Assembly: GCA_035568175.1 (NCBI GenBank)
Contig: DATMON010000005.1
Location: forward strand, 1-64,000
Direction of reading: 5' to 3'
Length of the DNA stretch: 64,000 nucleotides
Source of the DNA: AV40 sp035568175
GTDB taxonomy: Bacteria > Verrucomicrobiota > Verrucomicrobiia > Chthoniobacterales > UBA10450
Shown piece after piece: positions 16,685-25,429 of this stretch (position 1 is its first letter; every line of letters begins with the position of its first letter). Below the pieces are notes generated by a model. That model was not told the origin of the DNA, did no database searches, and saw nothing but the letters and a program-made list of their open reading frames with translations. The position numbers and the translations under genes are program-made.

Positions 16685-16798
16685 TTGGTAGGGCGACGCT
16701 CCGCGGAGCCGACAAATTGTTATTGTCGATCTAACGGAGATGTCTCTTCGTCCACTTCAGTCGGCTCGACTGAGTCTCGCCCTACCAACGCACCTGCC
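16685..16798. repeat. Palindromic repeat overlapping the ABC transporter 3' end, family R4
   Basis: The termini TTGGTAGGGCGA and TCGCCCTACCAA are 12-bp perfect inverted repeats, and the complementarity continues imperfectly inwards (CCGCGGAGCCGAC against GTCGGCTCGACTG). The ABC exporter frame enters it and stops at 16720, so about 20 C-terminal residues of that protein (GRDSVEPTEVDEE and on) come from the repeat. Confidence 0.85.
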
Positions 16799-18546
16799 AA
16801 CTCGCTCTCCATATCGCGCGGCGATTCGAGCAGACTCTGTTCGCACAGCCGCGCGTATTTGCCGCCGTGCCCAATCAGTTCCTCATGGGTGCCCCGCTCG
16901 ATGATGCGGCCATGGTCGAGCACTAGAATCTGATCGGCGCGCACAATCGTTGAAAGCCGGTGCGCAATTACCATCGACGTCCGATTTGCCATCAAATGCT
17001 CGAGTGCTTCCTGAATCAAACGCTCGGTCGCGGTGTCCACGCTCGCGGTCGCTTCGTCCAGGATCAAAATCGGTGGGTCCTTGAGCAACGCGCGCGCGAT
17101 CGACAGCCGCTGCTTTTCGCCCACGCTTAGTTTCACGCCGCGCTCGCCGACCACGCTTTCCATTTTTTCGGGCAGACGCTCGATGAACTCACGCGCATTC
17201 GCTGCATCCACTGCGCGCCATAACTCGGCGTCGGTCGCGCTCGGTTTTCCCATCAAAAGATTTTCGCGGATCGACCCGTTGAAGAGAAAGCTTTCCTGCG
17301 TGACCAGGCCAATATTCTCACGCAACGCGCGAATGCCGTATTCGCGAATCTCTTTTCCATCGGCAAAGATCTGACCGTCGCCCTCTTTCAATTCGTAAAA
17401 GCGCGGAAGCAAACTCGCGAGCGTCGATTTGCCGGCACCCGTTGCGCCCACTAACGCGATCGTCTCCCCCGGCCGCGCATGAAGTGAAATATTCCTCAAC
17501 GCCGGCAAACCTTCGGCGTAGCTGAAATTGACGTTCTCATAACGAATATCGCCGGCGACTCGCATCGGTGTGTAATCTTCGGCCCAGCCGGGCTCAATCG
17601 GTTCGTCCAGAATTTCAAACACACGCTCGCCAGCGGCGCGGCCGGCTTGGACAAGCTGGTTCAATTGATGTAGACGGCTGATCGGATCATAAAGAATCGC
17701 GGTCAGCATTAGGAACGCGACCAGATTGCCAAGCTGCATGGTGCCGTTGAGCACCGCGAAACTGCCGAACGCGAGCACGATCACGGCGCCGATCGCTTCG
17801 AACATCGACATCGACGGCGAGTAAAGCGCCCAGACCCGCATCACCACCAGGGTCGCGTGCCGTAACTGATCGCTCACGCGATTGAACCGTGCGTGCTCTT
17901 CTTTCTCACGCGCAAAACTCTTGATCTGTCGGATCCCCGAAAGGTTGTCGTGCAAGAGCGCGTTCATCGCCGAGGCCGCGCGACGCTGGAGACGATAACG
18001 CCGGTGCGCCGTGAGCGTGTAAGTCAACGCTCCCGCGATCAAGAACGGAAACGGAATCAGCGCCAAAAACGCGAGCTTGGCGTTGAAGTAAAACATCACG
18101 CTAAGAACGATGATCACTTGCAGAATCGCGGTCACGCCCTGTTCGATCCCGTCGATCAGCATGCGCTCGACTGAGTTCACGTCTTCGATCACCCGCGTCA
18201 TCAAATCGCCGGTCGCGCGATTGTCGAACCAGCGCAGCGGCAGCACTTGAATGTGCGAATACAAATCGCTCCGCAGATCGAAGATTACTTTTTGTTCGAA
18301 AGTGTTGTTTAAAATGATGCGAAGCGTGTTCAAGCCGTGCTGAAGCAGAAACGCGCCCAGTGCGAGCAACACCAGTGGGATCAATTTTTCGGGATGATGC
18401 TGCCGCACCACGTCGTCGATGATCCATTTGGTCACGCCCGGGAAAACGATCACCATTAGCGTGCCGAGAATGGCGCACGCCATCATCCCAGTCGCGAGCA
18501 ACGGATATCGCTTCAGATAAGCAAAGACGCGCCAAACCGTTTTCAT
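16720..18546 (-). CDS. ABC exporter, MsbA-like (membrane + ATPase domains)
   Basis: ATG 18546 (MKTVWRVFAYLKRYPLL) is preferred over a longer frame. The 608-residue half-transporter has six membrane helices in the first ~320 residues, then an ATPase domain with Walker A GATGAGKST, the signature LSVGEKQRLSIARALL, Walker B ILILDEATASVD and the switch His in VIAHRLST. The signature reads LSVGE where LSGGQ is usual. Its closest functional type is lipid A/lipid or drug export as a homodimer. The C-terminus is extended by a repeat (16685-16798). Confidence 0.9.
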   Translation of the reverse strand: MKTVWRVFAYLKRYPLLATGMMACAILGTLMVIVFPGVTKWIIDDVVRQHHPEKLIPLVLLALGAFLLQHGLNTLRIILNNTFEQKVIFDLRSDLYSHIQVLPLRWFDNRATGDLMTRVIEDVNSVERMLIDGIEQGVTAILQVIIVLSVMFYFNAKLAFLALIPFPFLIAGALTYTLTAHRRYRLQRRAASAMNALLHDNLSGIRQIKSFAREKEEHARFNRVSDQLRHATLVVMRVWALYSPSMSMFEAIGAVIVLAFGSFAVLNGTMQLGNLVAFLMLTAILYDPISRLHQLNQLVQAGRAAGERVFEILDEPIEPGWAEDYTPMRVAGDIRYENVNFSYAEGLPALRNISLHARPGETIALVGATGAGKSTLASLLPRFYELKEGDGQIFADGKEIREYGIRALRENIGLVTQESFLFNGSIRENLLMGKPSATDAELWRAVDAANAREFIERLPEKMESVVGERGVKLSVGEKQRLSIARALLKDPPILILDEATASVDTATERLIQEALEHLMANRTSMVIAHRLSTIVRADQILVLDHGRIIERGTHEELIGHGGKYARLCEQSLLESPRDMESELAGALVGRDSVEPTEVDEETSPLDRQ

Positions 18547-18617
18547 CCCCGATTCACGATTCGACGGATCGCCCGCGCTTCCCAGTTGGTGAGCGTGAAA
18601 TCCACGCATTCCTTAAC

Positions 18618-19523
18618 TTACACGCGATCGCTCCCGCCGGCGCGGGATTTATGGCGATCTTTGAAGGTGAGCTCGGCGATACCGGATTTATCCAGCTCGC
18701 TCAAACCTTCCGCGATCATGCGCTCGTATTGCTCTTTGGTGGCGCGCGCGAGCGGAAGATCGAGACCGAGCTGACGCGCGAGTTCGAGCGCGATCCCGCT
18801 GTCTTTGGCCGCATGCGCGGCCGAGAAAAAGCAACTGTGCTCGCGGTTCTGCATGTCTTCGCCGTCGGTTTCCAATACACGCGAATTCGCGCCAGTTTGG
18901 GAAAACACATCGCGCAGCTTTGTTAAATCCAGTCCAAGCGCGGCACCGAGTGCGAGTCCTTCGGCCAGGCCGGCAGTGTTGATGTTCATCAACATGTTGA
19001 CTAGCGCTTTCACTTTCGCTGCTTCGCCGGCTTTGCCGATGAATCGCACGGCCGCGCCAAGTTCTTTAAGGATGGGCTCTGCTTTCCGGAAGGCCGCCTC
19101 GGCCCCGCCGCACATCAAATAAAGCTTTCCCTCGCGCGCCTGAGTGATGCTTGAGGCCATGCACGCCTCGAGCGATTGCGCGCCGGCCTTGTCGGCGAGC
19201 TTCTCAACGTCGACATGCACCTGCGGCGAAATCGTCGCGCAGTTGATGAAAAGTTTTCCCCGCGCGTTGACGAGAAGATTGTCGCCGGTTCCCGAGAAAA
19301 TGTTCCGCATCGCCTGGTCGTCGGTGACGACCGTGAAGATCGCGTCCGATTCCGCCGTCACTTCCGCCAAATCCTGACACGCTGAGCAACCAAGTTCTCC
19401 GGCGAGATCGGTGGCTACTTTTCGGTTCGTGTCGTAAACCGCGGTCACGTGAAAGCTTCGATCTTTCAGTCGACGCGCCATGTTTGCCCCCATTCGACCA
19501 ACACCAACGAAGCCAATGTTCAT
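18618..19523 (-). CDS. NAD-dependent beta-hydroxyacid dehydrogenase
   Basis: The start at 19523 gives MNIGFVGVGRMGANMARRL, an N-terminal Rossmann motif GxGxMG typical of 3-hydroxyisobutyrate/tartronate semialdehyde/glyoxylate reductases. The frame is open further upstream only because of repeat R6. The catalytic Lys lies in GEAAKVKALVNMLM. The 301-residue length is standard. The exact substrate is not determined by the sequence alone. It sits 70 bp upstream of the ABC exporter gene on the same strand. Confidence 0.88.
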   Translation of the reverse strand: MNIGFVGVGRMGANMARRLKDRSFHVTAVYDTNRKVATDLAGELGCSACQDLAEVTAESDAIFTVVTDDQAMRNIFSGTGDNLLVNARGKLFINCATISPQVHVDVEKLADKAGAQSLEACMASSITQAREGKLYLMCGGAEAAFRKAEPILKELGAAVRFIGKAGEAAKVKALVNMLMNINTAGLAEGLALGAALGLDLTKLRDVFSQTGANSRVLETDGEDMQNREHSCFFSAAHAAKDSGIALELARQLGLDLPLARATKEQYERMIAEGLSELDKSGIAELTFKDRHKSRAGGSDRV

Positions 19524-19528
19524 GAAAA

Positions 19529-19665
19529 TGAAATGACGAATATCGAATGCCAAAGTCCGAAAGAATGTCGAAGCTTAAATGACAAAAATGTGGCCTTTGA
19601 TCGTTGATTCGTCATTTGATCATTCGGGCTTGCTTCGTCATTCGTCATTCGTGCTTCGTCATTTG
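19529..19665. repeat. Palindromic ATGACGAAT repeat, family R6
   Basis: The left half carries AAATGACGAATATCGAATGC and the right half carries several TCGTCATTCGTCATTCGTG units, so the whole can fold into a long imperfect hairpin. It fills the gap between the dehydrogenase start and the next gene's stop. Similar elements lie at 39098-39226, 40930-41060 and 63007-63120. Confidence 0.85.
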
Positions 19666-19674
19666 GGCCTCGCT

Positions 19675-20493
19675 TCAAACCTTGTGTGCAAAGAACGGAT
19701 TATGTTCCTTTTCCTCGCCCACACTCGTCATCGGTCCGTGACCAGGACAAATGATTGTCTCATCCGGCAAGGTCAGAATTCTTTCGAGATTATTTCGCAC
19801 CGCATCTTTGTAGGAAACGGTCCCGCCACCCATCGAGCCCGCAAAAAGCGAGTCGCCGACGATCGCGGTCGGACGCGCAAGCCCAGTCGCTACGAACGTC
19901 ATTCCTCCGGGCGAATGTCCCCAAGTCAACCGCGCCTCGATGTCGATCTTGCCGACGCGAAATCGCCTTCCTTCCTCGATCTTTTCCGCGCCCGGCACCG
20001 GTTCGCGTTCCGGCGCGAAAATCTCCGCGCCGGTTTCTTCACGCAATCGAGGCAAATCGGCGACGTGATCGGGATGGGCGTGCGTCAGCAAAATCAATTT
20101 AATGCTCAGATCTTCTTTCGTCGCCAATTTCAGCATGCCGGAGGAATCCGCGCCCGTATCGAACGCGACCGCGTGTTTTGTCGCCGGATCCCAAACGAGA
20201 TACGCATTCACCAGCATCCCGCTGTAACTAGTATTGAATTGGGCCAGCCCGTCGAAATTCTCGAGCTTATCCGGTTTCCATTTGCCCTGCGCAAGATCGG
20301 CCAGCGCGTCTGGGTCCAGATCCAACACCGGTGCGGTCGCGCGTAAAGTCGCCTCGTCGGCCTGGCCGTCGCGCGCTTTGCGAACTGCTTCCGCGCTGAT
20401 GCCGGATCTCTTCGCCAGTTCGCTATCGGAAATCCCCAAACCGCGTTGCGCTTTGCCGACGATGTCCCCGACGTTGTCTTCCAGTTCGATCAT
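19675..20493 (-). CDS. Metallo-beta-lactamase-fold hydrolase with N-terminal helix-turn-helix
   Basis: The 272-residue protein starts with about 75 residues resembling an XRE-type helix-turn-helix (ISDSELAKRSGISAEAVRKA). A metallo-hydrolase domain follows with THAHPDHVADL, WGHSPGG, VGDSLFAGS and PGHGPMTS, the zinc ligands of the glyoxalase II-like group. No signal peptide is present, so it is cytoplasmic. The fused DNA-binding-like domain is unusual for this enzyme type. It is followed on the same strand by the dehydrogenase and preceded by lipB 12 bp away. Confidence 0.85.
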   Translation of the reverse strand: MIELEDNVGDIVGKAQRGLGISDSELAKRSGISAEAVRKARDGQADEATLRATAPVLDLDPDALADLAQGKWKPDKLENFDGLAQFNTSYSGMLVNAYLVWDPATKHAVAFDTGADSSGMLKLATKEDLSIKLILLTHAHPDHVADLPRLREETGAEIFAPEREPVPGAEKIEEGRRFRVGKIDIEARLTWGHSPGGMTFVATGLARPTAIVGDSLFAGSMGGGTVSYKDAVRNNLERILTLPDETIICPGHGPMTSVGEEKEHNPFFAHKV

Positions 20494-20505
20494 AATCTCC
20501 TTTCG

Positions 20506-21174
20506 TCAGGCAGAGAGCGCGTGCGCTTGTCGATCGCAGCGCAGATTCTGAATCTTTTCGTGGACGACCTTTTTGAAGGTGCTGGAAACACCGACAACTG
20601 AAAGCGATTTGCCGGTTTCCTTCTCGATCGAAGTCATTCTTACATCCGAAATTCCACACGGAATGATGCGGGCGAAGGGCGCGAGGTCGCCGCAAACGTT
20701 GAGGGCGAATCCATGCATCGTGATCCAATGACGAACGCCGACCCCGATCGACGCGATCTTGCGGTCGCCGACCCAAACACCGGTGAGACCTTCGCGCTGC
20801 TTCGCCTCGATTTCGAAGCCGGCGAGAAATTCGATCAGGGTTTGCTCGAGCCAGCGCAGGTAGCGATGCAAATCCTGTCCGCAACGGCGAAGATCGACAA
20901 TCGGATAGCCCATCAGTTGGCCAGGCCCATGGTAGGTCGCCTGACCGCCGCGGTTGATCGCGAAAAGCGGATGCGGCAAATGCGCTGCGCCCAACAAACT
21001 CGATTTATCCGGCGTCCGTCCGATCGTGTAAACCGGTTCGTGCTCGAGAAGGAGCACTTCGTCGGCGGCATCGCGAATTTCACGCTTTCTGGCGACAATG
21101 TCTTCCTGAAGCGCGAGCGCATCGGCAAAATTAATTCGACCGAGCCAGCTGATTCGAAGATCGACATCACTCAT
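20506..21174 (-). CDS. lipB: Octanoyl-[acyl-carrier-protein]:protein transferase
   Basis: LipB moves octanoyl groups from acyl carrier protein to lipoyl domains. The 222-residue product has the family motif RGGQATYHGPGQLMGYPI, the catalytic Lys in DRKIASIGVGVRHW, FALNV, and the Cys in FARIIPCGI. It overlaps the ruvC stop by 4 bp, so the two are co-translated. The lipA partner is not in the window. Confidence 0.94.
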   Translation of the reverse strand: MSDVDLRISWLGRINFADALALQEDIVARKREIRDAADEVLLLEHEPVYTIGRTPDKSSLLGAAHLPHPLFAINRGGQATYHGPGQLMGYPIVDLRRCGQDLHRYLRWLEQTLIEFLAGFEIEAKQREGLTGVWVGDRKIASIGVGVRHWITMHGFALNVCGDLAPFARIIPCGISDVRMTSIEKETGKSLSVVGVSSTFKKVVHEKIQNLRCDRQAHALSA

Positions 21175-21674
21175 ATTTGGGTGGCCCCGGGGATTCCCAT
21201 CCGCGCCACGTCTTGCGCGCGCAAGTGTGTCAGACCAATCGCGAGCGCATCGGCTGCATCCGCATCCGGCGTTTCGGTCAAGCCAAGAAGCGCGCGCACC
21301 ATGAACGCGACCTGGTTTTTTCCCGCGCCGCCGCGACCGACCGTCGCCTGTTTGATTCGCGTGGGCGGATATTCAAAAACTGGCAAGCCGTTTTCGGCGG
21401 CGGCAAGAATCGCCGCGCCGCGCGCGGCCCCGAGTAAAATCGCGGTCTTGTAACTCTGGACGTAAATGACCGATTCGAGCGCGCAACAATCCGGCTCGTG
21501 CTCGCGAATCAATTCGGCTAGGCGATCGCGAATCGCGACCAGGCACGACGACGAGCGGAGCTTCTGCCCATTGTGAATCGTACCGAAGTAAAGAGCGTAC
21601 GCTTTTCCGTTGTTCCCATCGACAATTGCCACGCCCGTGTTCCGCAAGGAAGCGTCGATAGCGAGAACGCGCAT
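21171..21674 (-). CDS. ruvC: Crossover junction endodeoxyribonuclease RuvC
   Basis: ATG 21674 gives MRVLAIDASLRNTGVAIVD, the first catalytic Asp region; the frame open further upstream lacks similarity. The second acidic motif is CALESVIY and the third is DADAADALAIGL, completing the four-carboxylate active site of RuvC. The 167-residue length is normal. The enzyme resolves Holliday junctions. ruvA and ruvB are not adjacent here. Confidence 0.92.
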   Translation of the reverse strand: MRVLAIDASLRNTGVAIVDGNNGKAYALYFGTIHNGQKLRSSSCLVAIRDRLAELIREHEPDCCALESVIYVQSYKTAILLGAARGAAILAAAENGLPVFEYPPTRIKQATVGRGGAGKNQVAFMVRALLGLTETPDADAADALAIGLTHLRAQDVARMGIPGATQI

Positions 21675-21675
21675 G

Positions 21676-22200
21676 TCAGTGAACGAAACCGAGCGCGAGA
21701 AAAACACAGCCTGCTATTCCAAAGAGAAGACTGACAATCCAGAAGCTGCGTTTCTTTGTTAACGCCGAAATGGCCGCAATGGCAATCGCAATTTGGAACA
21801 TGGTCACGCCGCGCGCGAACACTTCGTGTTGATGAAAATTCGATTTCGCTTCCGCTTGTTTGTGCTCGGCCTCGGTTTTGATTTCCTCCTGCTCTTTTTC
21901 GTAACGATCGCGTTTGGTGGCGTCGGATTCGTTCGGCGCACTCGAGAGGGCAATCTTCGCATCGAGCACCGAAGCTTTGATGCTCTTGGCCTGATAATAA
22001 CCCCATTGATCGGACGCTTCGATCTGGCTCATCATCGCCTCGTTGGCGTGTTTGCCGGAAAGAAGCCCGGCTATTGCGGCGAGCACCGCAAGAATGGCGG
22101 TGCTCAATGCCACCCACGAAATCCATTTCTCGCCGCTGTGCTCAGCAGTGTGATGAACGTGCTCCTGTAAATCTTCCAACGGAACTTCAGCTTCTTCCAT
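21676..22200 (-). CDS. DUF4337-family membrane protein
   Basis: The 174-residue protein has an N-terminal polar part, a membrane segment (about residues 28-47), a central charged coiled coil (ATKRDRYEKEQEEIKTEAEHK) and two C-terminal membrane segments. The ordered pattern HSGEKWISWVALSTAILAVL, then QASDQW-like (here EASDQWGYYQAKSIKA), fits DUF4337. Function is unknown. Its stop is one base from the ruvC start, so it heads the ruvC-lipB transcript. Confidence 0.8.
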   Translation of the reverse strand: MEEAEVPLEDLQEHVHHTAEHSGEKWISWVALSTAILAVLAAIAGLLSGKHANEAMMSQIEASDQWGYYQAKSIKASVLDAKIALSSAPNESDATKRDRYEKEQEEIKTEAEHKQAEAKSNFHQHEVFARGVTMFQIAIAIAAISALTKKRSFWIVSLLFGIAGCVFLALGFVH

Positions 22201-22252
22201 GAATTCAATCTAAGATCGACATCTACAGCTTCAAGGTCGAAACGTAACGCAC

Positions 22253-23524
22253 ATGGCGAGAAAGAGGGAAGGTAGTCCGGGTTTGGTGAAGCGGTTCTTT
22301 GGTGCGCTCGGACCGGGTGTCATCACTGGTGCGGCGGATGACGATCCCTCAGGTATCGCGACCTATTCCATTGCCGGCGCGCAACACGGCCTCGCGCTCT
22401 TATGGACGGCGTTGATCACCTGGCCGCTGATGGCTTTCGTGCAAATGATGTGCGCCCGCATCGGCATGGTCAGCGGACGCGGTCTCGCCGGCGCCATGCA
22501 CCACAAATATCCGCGACCACTGATCCTCGTCGCGGCAGTAGCCCTCTTTGCCGCAAATTCGATCAACGTCGGCGCCGACCTTTCCGGAATGTCGGACGCG
22601 GCTGAAATGCTCACGCACGTCAATTCTCACATCTTCGTCATTTTTTTCGGAGTCGGCATTTCGGCCGCGACAATCTGGTTTCGCTATCATTCCATCGCGA
22701 CGATTTTGAAATGGCTGGCGCTCGTTTTGTTCGCTTACGTCATCACCGGGTTCATCGTTCATCCGGATTGGCGAATGGTTGCGCACGCCGCTTTCATTCC
22801 GACCTGGCCGAAGAATCACGACCAATGGGGAATGCTGGTCGCGATCCTCGGCACGACGATCAGCCCCTATTTGTTTTTCTGGCAGGCGTCGCAGGAGGTC
22901 GAAGAAGACAAAGCAAAAGGACGCCGAATGTTGTATCGCCGCTTCGGCGCTACACCCGTCGAAATCATCACGCGCAAGATCGATGTCGACGTCGGCACGT
23001 TCTTTTCGAATCTGGTCATGTTCTTCATCATTCTCACGACCGCGCTCACGCTTCATCAACACGGAATCACGCAGATTGAGACTTCGAAGGACGCGGCCCA
23101 GGCGCTTTCCCCGCTTGCTGGAAAATTTGCCGGCACGCTTTTCACCCTCGGTATCGTGGGCGTCGGTTTGCTCGCGATCCCGACGCTCACCGGCTCGGCC
23201 GCTTATGCGCTCGCCGAAACGTTCGCCTGGCGCGAAGGACTCGATCAACGTTTTCGCGGTGCCCGCCCATTTTATCTCGTTATCATTGTGTCGACGCTGA
23301 TCGGCATCGCGATGGACTTCCTCCGCGTCAATCCGGTGCGCGCGCTTTACTGGACGGCCGTGATCAACGGTCTGCTCGCGCCGTTTCTTCTTCTCGGTAT
23401 TATTTTCGTCGCACTCGATCGCCGCGTGATGAAGCAACAGCCGAGCTCCATCCCGAGTGTAATCGTCGTGTCCGTGGCAACGCTGTTTATGTTTGGAGCG
23501 GCTATTGGAATGTTCATCTTCTGA
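22253..23524 (+). CDS. NRAMP-family divalent metal transporter-like protein
   Basis: The 423-residue membrane protein has about 11 helices and begins with GPGVITGAADDDPSGIATYS, the helix-1 motif of the NRAMP superfamily. Classical NRAMP metal sites have DPGN here; this protein has DPSG, as in a widespread bacterial subgroup of less certain substrate. Helix 6 reads LTGSAAYALAETF. It probably moves a divalent cation in symport with protons, but Mn, Fe or Mg cannot be decided. An AAGATCGACA copy lies in the upstream gap (22212-22221). Confidence 0.85.
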   Translation: MARKREGSPGLVKRFFGALGPGVITGAADDDPSGIATYSIAGAQHGLALLWTALITWPLMAFVQMMCARIGMVSGRGLAGAMHHKYPRPLILVAAVALFAANSINVGADLSGMSDAAEMLTHVNSHIFVIFFGVGISAATIWFRYHSIATILKWLALVLFAYVITGFIVHPDWRMVAHAAFIPTWPKNHDQWGMLVAILGTTISPYLFFWQASQEVEEDKAKGRRMLYRRFGATPVEIITRKIDVDVGTFFSNLVMFFIILTTALTLHQHGITQIETSKDAAQALSPLAGKFAGTLFTLGIVGVGLLAIPTLTGSAAYALAETFAWREGLDQRFRGARPFYLVIIVSTLIGIAMDFLRVNPVRALYWTAVINGLLAPFLLLGIIFVALDRRVMKQQPSSIPSVIVVSVATLFMFGAAIGMFIF

Positions 23525-23653
23525 AAATCGAAAAGTCGGACGACTGCGACTTTGTTCCATATTGAATCACCGGCAGATCCAGCTCAAACTACTCGAGGAA
23601 CTCAGCCGGAAACGCGAAAGTTAATTGACTAACAACCGCAAACGAACCGACCA

Positions 23654-23983
23654 ATGAAAATAATCGTCTTAATGATAATGATAATGAGCTTTTTCGCGCT
23701 CTTCCCGGCCCGTGGTGCGGATCCAAAATCCAACTGGATGAATAATTGCATGCAATGTCACGGGCCCGACGGAAGCGCGAACACCGCGATGGCAAAAGCA
23801 TTGAATGCCAAGGACTTCACCAACCCGCAGATTCAGTCATCCTTCACTGACGCTCAAGCGGCGGCGGCGATTAAGGATGGCATAACCAAAGACAGTATCA
23901 CCAAGATGAGCGCGTTCGGCGGCATATTGAGCGACGACGAGATCAAAGCCCTGGTAGCCTACGTCCGCAGCCTCAAGAAGTAA
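23654..23983 (+). CDS. Class I c-type cytochrome
   Basis: A 109-residue secreted protein. After a signal peptide ending ARGAD it has one haem-binding motif CMQCHG, then a distal Met in KMSAFGGILSDDE, the usual sixth ligand, and a closing helix LVAYVRSLKK. It is a soluble periplasmic electron carrier. It stands alone; the neighbours do not show its redox partner. Confidence 0.88.
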   Translation: MKIIVLMIMIMSFFALFPARGADPKSNWMNNCMQCHGPDGSANTAMAKALNAKDFTNPQIQSSFTDAQAAAAIKDGITKDSITKMSAFGGILSDDEIKALVAYVRSLKK

Positions 23984-24053
23984 TTCGCTTAAATCGGGGT
24001 AGTAAGGCGCAACCAAAACAAGGTAGAATGGTTTTATTGGTGGAGCCGTGTCT

Positions 24054-24887
24054 ATGAGAACATCTTTTGCAGTCGTGGCAGTCGTGGCGGTCGTGGCAGT
24101 CGGCTTGGCTGGTAACGCAGCCGCCAAGGGAGGCGGCGCAAACGCGTCTTCGAATTCCGCACCGGCACCGCATCAGGGCTCATCTTCGGCACAAGCAGGA
24201 GCAACGACAAGGGTGACGCCGCATTTTTACGGCACCCCGCATTTTTCCGGCGGCGTGATGCCGTACCGACCGACTGTTAGTTATCAAAACGGCACTCGCA
24301 CGTTGAATTATCCGCCGGTCGGCAATTCCGTCTTGCGGCACCAGCTGCATTCGAGCGGGAACAGCCTCAATAGCGGTTACGCGCTTCAACACGCCGGCAA
24401 TTCGCATCAGTCTTCCGTCCGAAATACAATCGCCAAGAATAAGCTCGATCCGCAAACATCCGCGCGTCTTCGCAATTGGAATGGCAATGTCAGCAGCGTT
24501 TCGCAAGCGCGGTTGAACCACTTGAATCAGTCCCATCATCATCACGACCGCGACTGGTGGAAAGATCGTTGCGCCGCCATCATCTTTTTCGACTGGGGCT
24601 GGTGGGGTTGGTATGACGGCTGGTGGTATCCGGCCTGGGGTTACGATCCGTACTCTTATTATGAGTACAACGAACCGATTTATGGTTACGACGGCCTTTC
24701 ACCCGACCAAGTCGTGGCCGGCGTTCAAGCTCAATTGCAGCGGTTTGGTTACTACAGCTACGCGGTCGACGGTAAAATGGGCCCACTCACCCGCGCCGCC
24801 ATCGCTCGTTACCAGCGAGATCATCTTCTGCCGATCACCTCCGGCATTGATCCGACAACGCTCGGATCGCTCGGCATTATTCGCTGA
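24054..24887 (+). CDS. Secreted protein with C-terminal peptidoglycan-binding domain
   Basis: The signal peptide contains a repeated VVAVVAVVAVG, encoded by a 9-bp tandem DNA repeat (GTCGTGGCA-like units near 24070-24105). The 277-residue protein continues with a Ser/Asn/Gly-rich region, a His run (SHHHHD), and an aromatic segment rich in Trp and Tyr (WWGWYDGWWYPAWGYDPYS). The last ~60 residues form a PG_binding_1 domain (VQAQLQRFGYYSYAVDGKMG, then AIARYQRDH). It is probably attached to the cell wall. GTG 24048 is an alternative start. Confidence 0.75.
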   Translation: MRTSFAVVAVVAVVAVGLAGNAAAKGGGANASSNSAPAPHQGSSSAQAGATTRVTPHFYGTPHFSGGVMPYRPTVSYQNGTRTLNYPPVGNSVLRHQLHSSGNSLNSGYALQHAGNSHQSSVRNTIAKNKLDPQTSARLRNWNGNVSSVSQARLNHLNQSHHHHDRDWWKDRCAAIIFFDWGWWGWYDGWWYPAWGYDPYSYYEYNEPIYGYDGLSPDQVVAGVQAQLQRFGYYSYAVDGKMGPLTRAAIARYQRDHLLPITSGIDPTTLGSLGIIR

Positions 24888-24923
24888 CTTGCAACGACGG
24901 CAAATCTGTCGTTGAAGGATGGC

Positions 24924-25421
24924 GTGGAAGAATCGCCACCGGCGCAAAAACAAAAACGCAGTCGCGTCAGCGCCGGCCTGCTCATCTTTCGCCGCAACAC
25001 AATTATCCAAGTTCTGCTGGCGCATCCCGGGGGCCCGTTCTTCGCCAGAAAAGACGACGGCGTATGGACAATTCCAAAGGGCGAAGCCGGCCCGAGCGAG
25101 GACTTGTTGACGCGCGCTCGGATCGAGGTCGACGAAGAGCTTGGAATCAAACCTTCCGGAAATTGGATTCCGCTCGGCTCGATCAAACAAAAAGGCGGCA
25201 AAACCGTGCACGCCTGGGCAGTCGAGGGCGATTTACCAGAGGAGTTCGAATTGAAGTCGAATCTCTTCGAGATCGAATGGCCGACGCGCTCGGGAAAATT
25301 CAAGCAGTTCCCGGAGATCGATCGCGCGGAATTTTTTCCGGAGGAAATCGCCCGCCGCAAGATCAACCCTGCGCAGATTCCATTTCTCGATCGGTTGCGG
25401 GCCGCGCTTGCGACGAAATGA
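24924..25421 (+). CDS. NUDIX hydrolase
   Basis: GTG 24924 is chosen because AAGGA lies about 5 bp before it; TTG 24912 is possible. The 165-residue protein has a Nudix box GEAGPSEDLLTRARIEVDEELG, quoted here as GEAGPSEDLL plus RARIEVDEELG. The metal-binding Glu residues are present, but the conserved Arg before REUXEE is Ile. It probably hydrolyses a nucleoside diphosphate linked to another group; the substrate is unknown. A small hairpin CAACGAC/GTCGTTG overlaps its ribosome-binding region. Confidence 0.8.
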   Translation: MEESPPAQKQKRSRVSAGLLIFRRNTIIQVLLAHPGGPFFARKDDGVWTIPKGEAGPSEDLLTRARIEVDEELGIKPSGNWIPLGSIKQKGGKTVHAWAVEGDLPEEFELKSNLFEIEWPTRSGKFKQFPEIDRAEFFPEEIARRKINPAQIPFLDRLRAALATK

Positions 25422-25429
25422 CGGGAGTC

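Noticed and set aside
22400..23560. 386-codon minus-strand frame opposite the NRAMP-like gene
   Set aside because: Charged, low-complexity translation with no family features; the plus-strand membrane protein explains the sequence.
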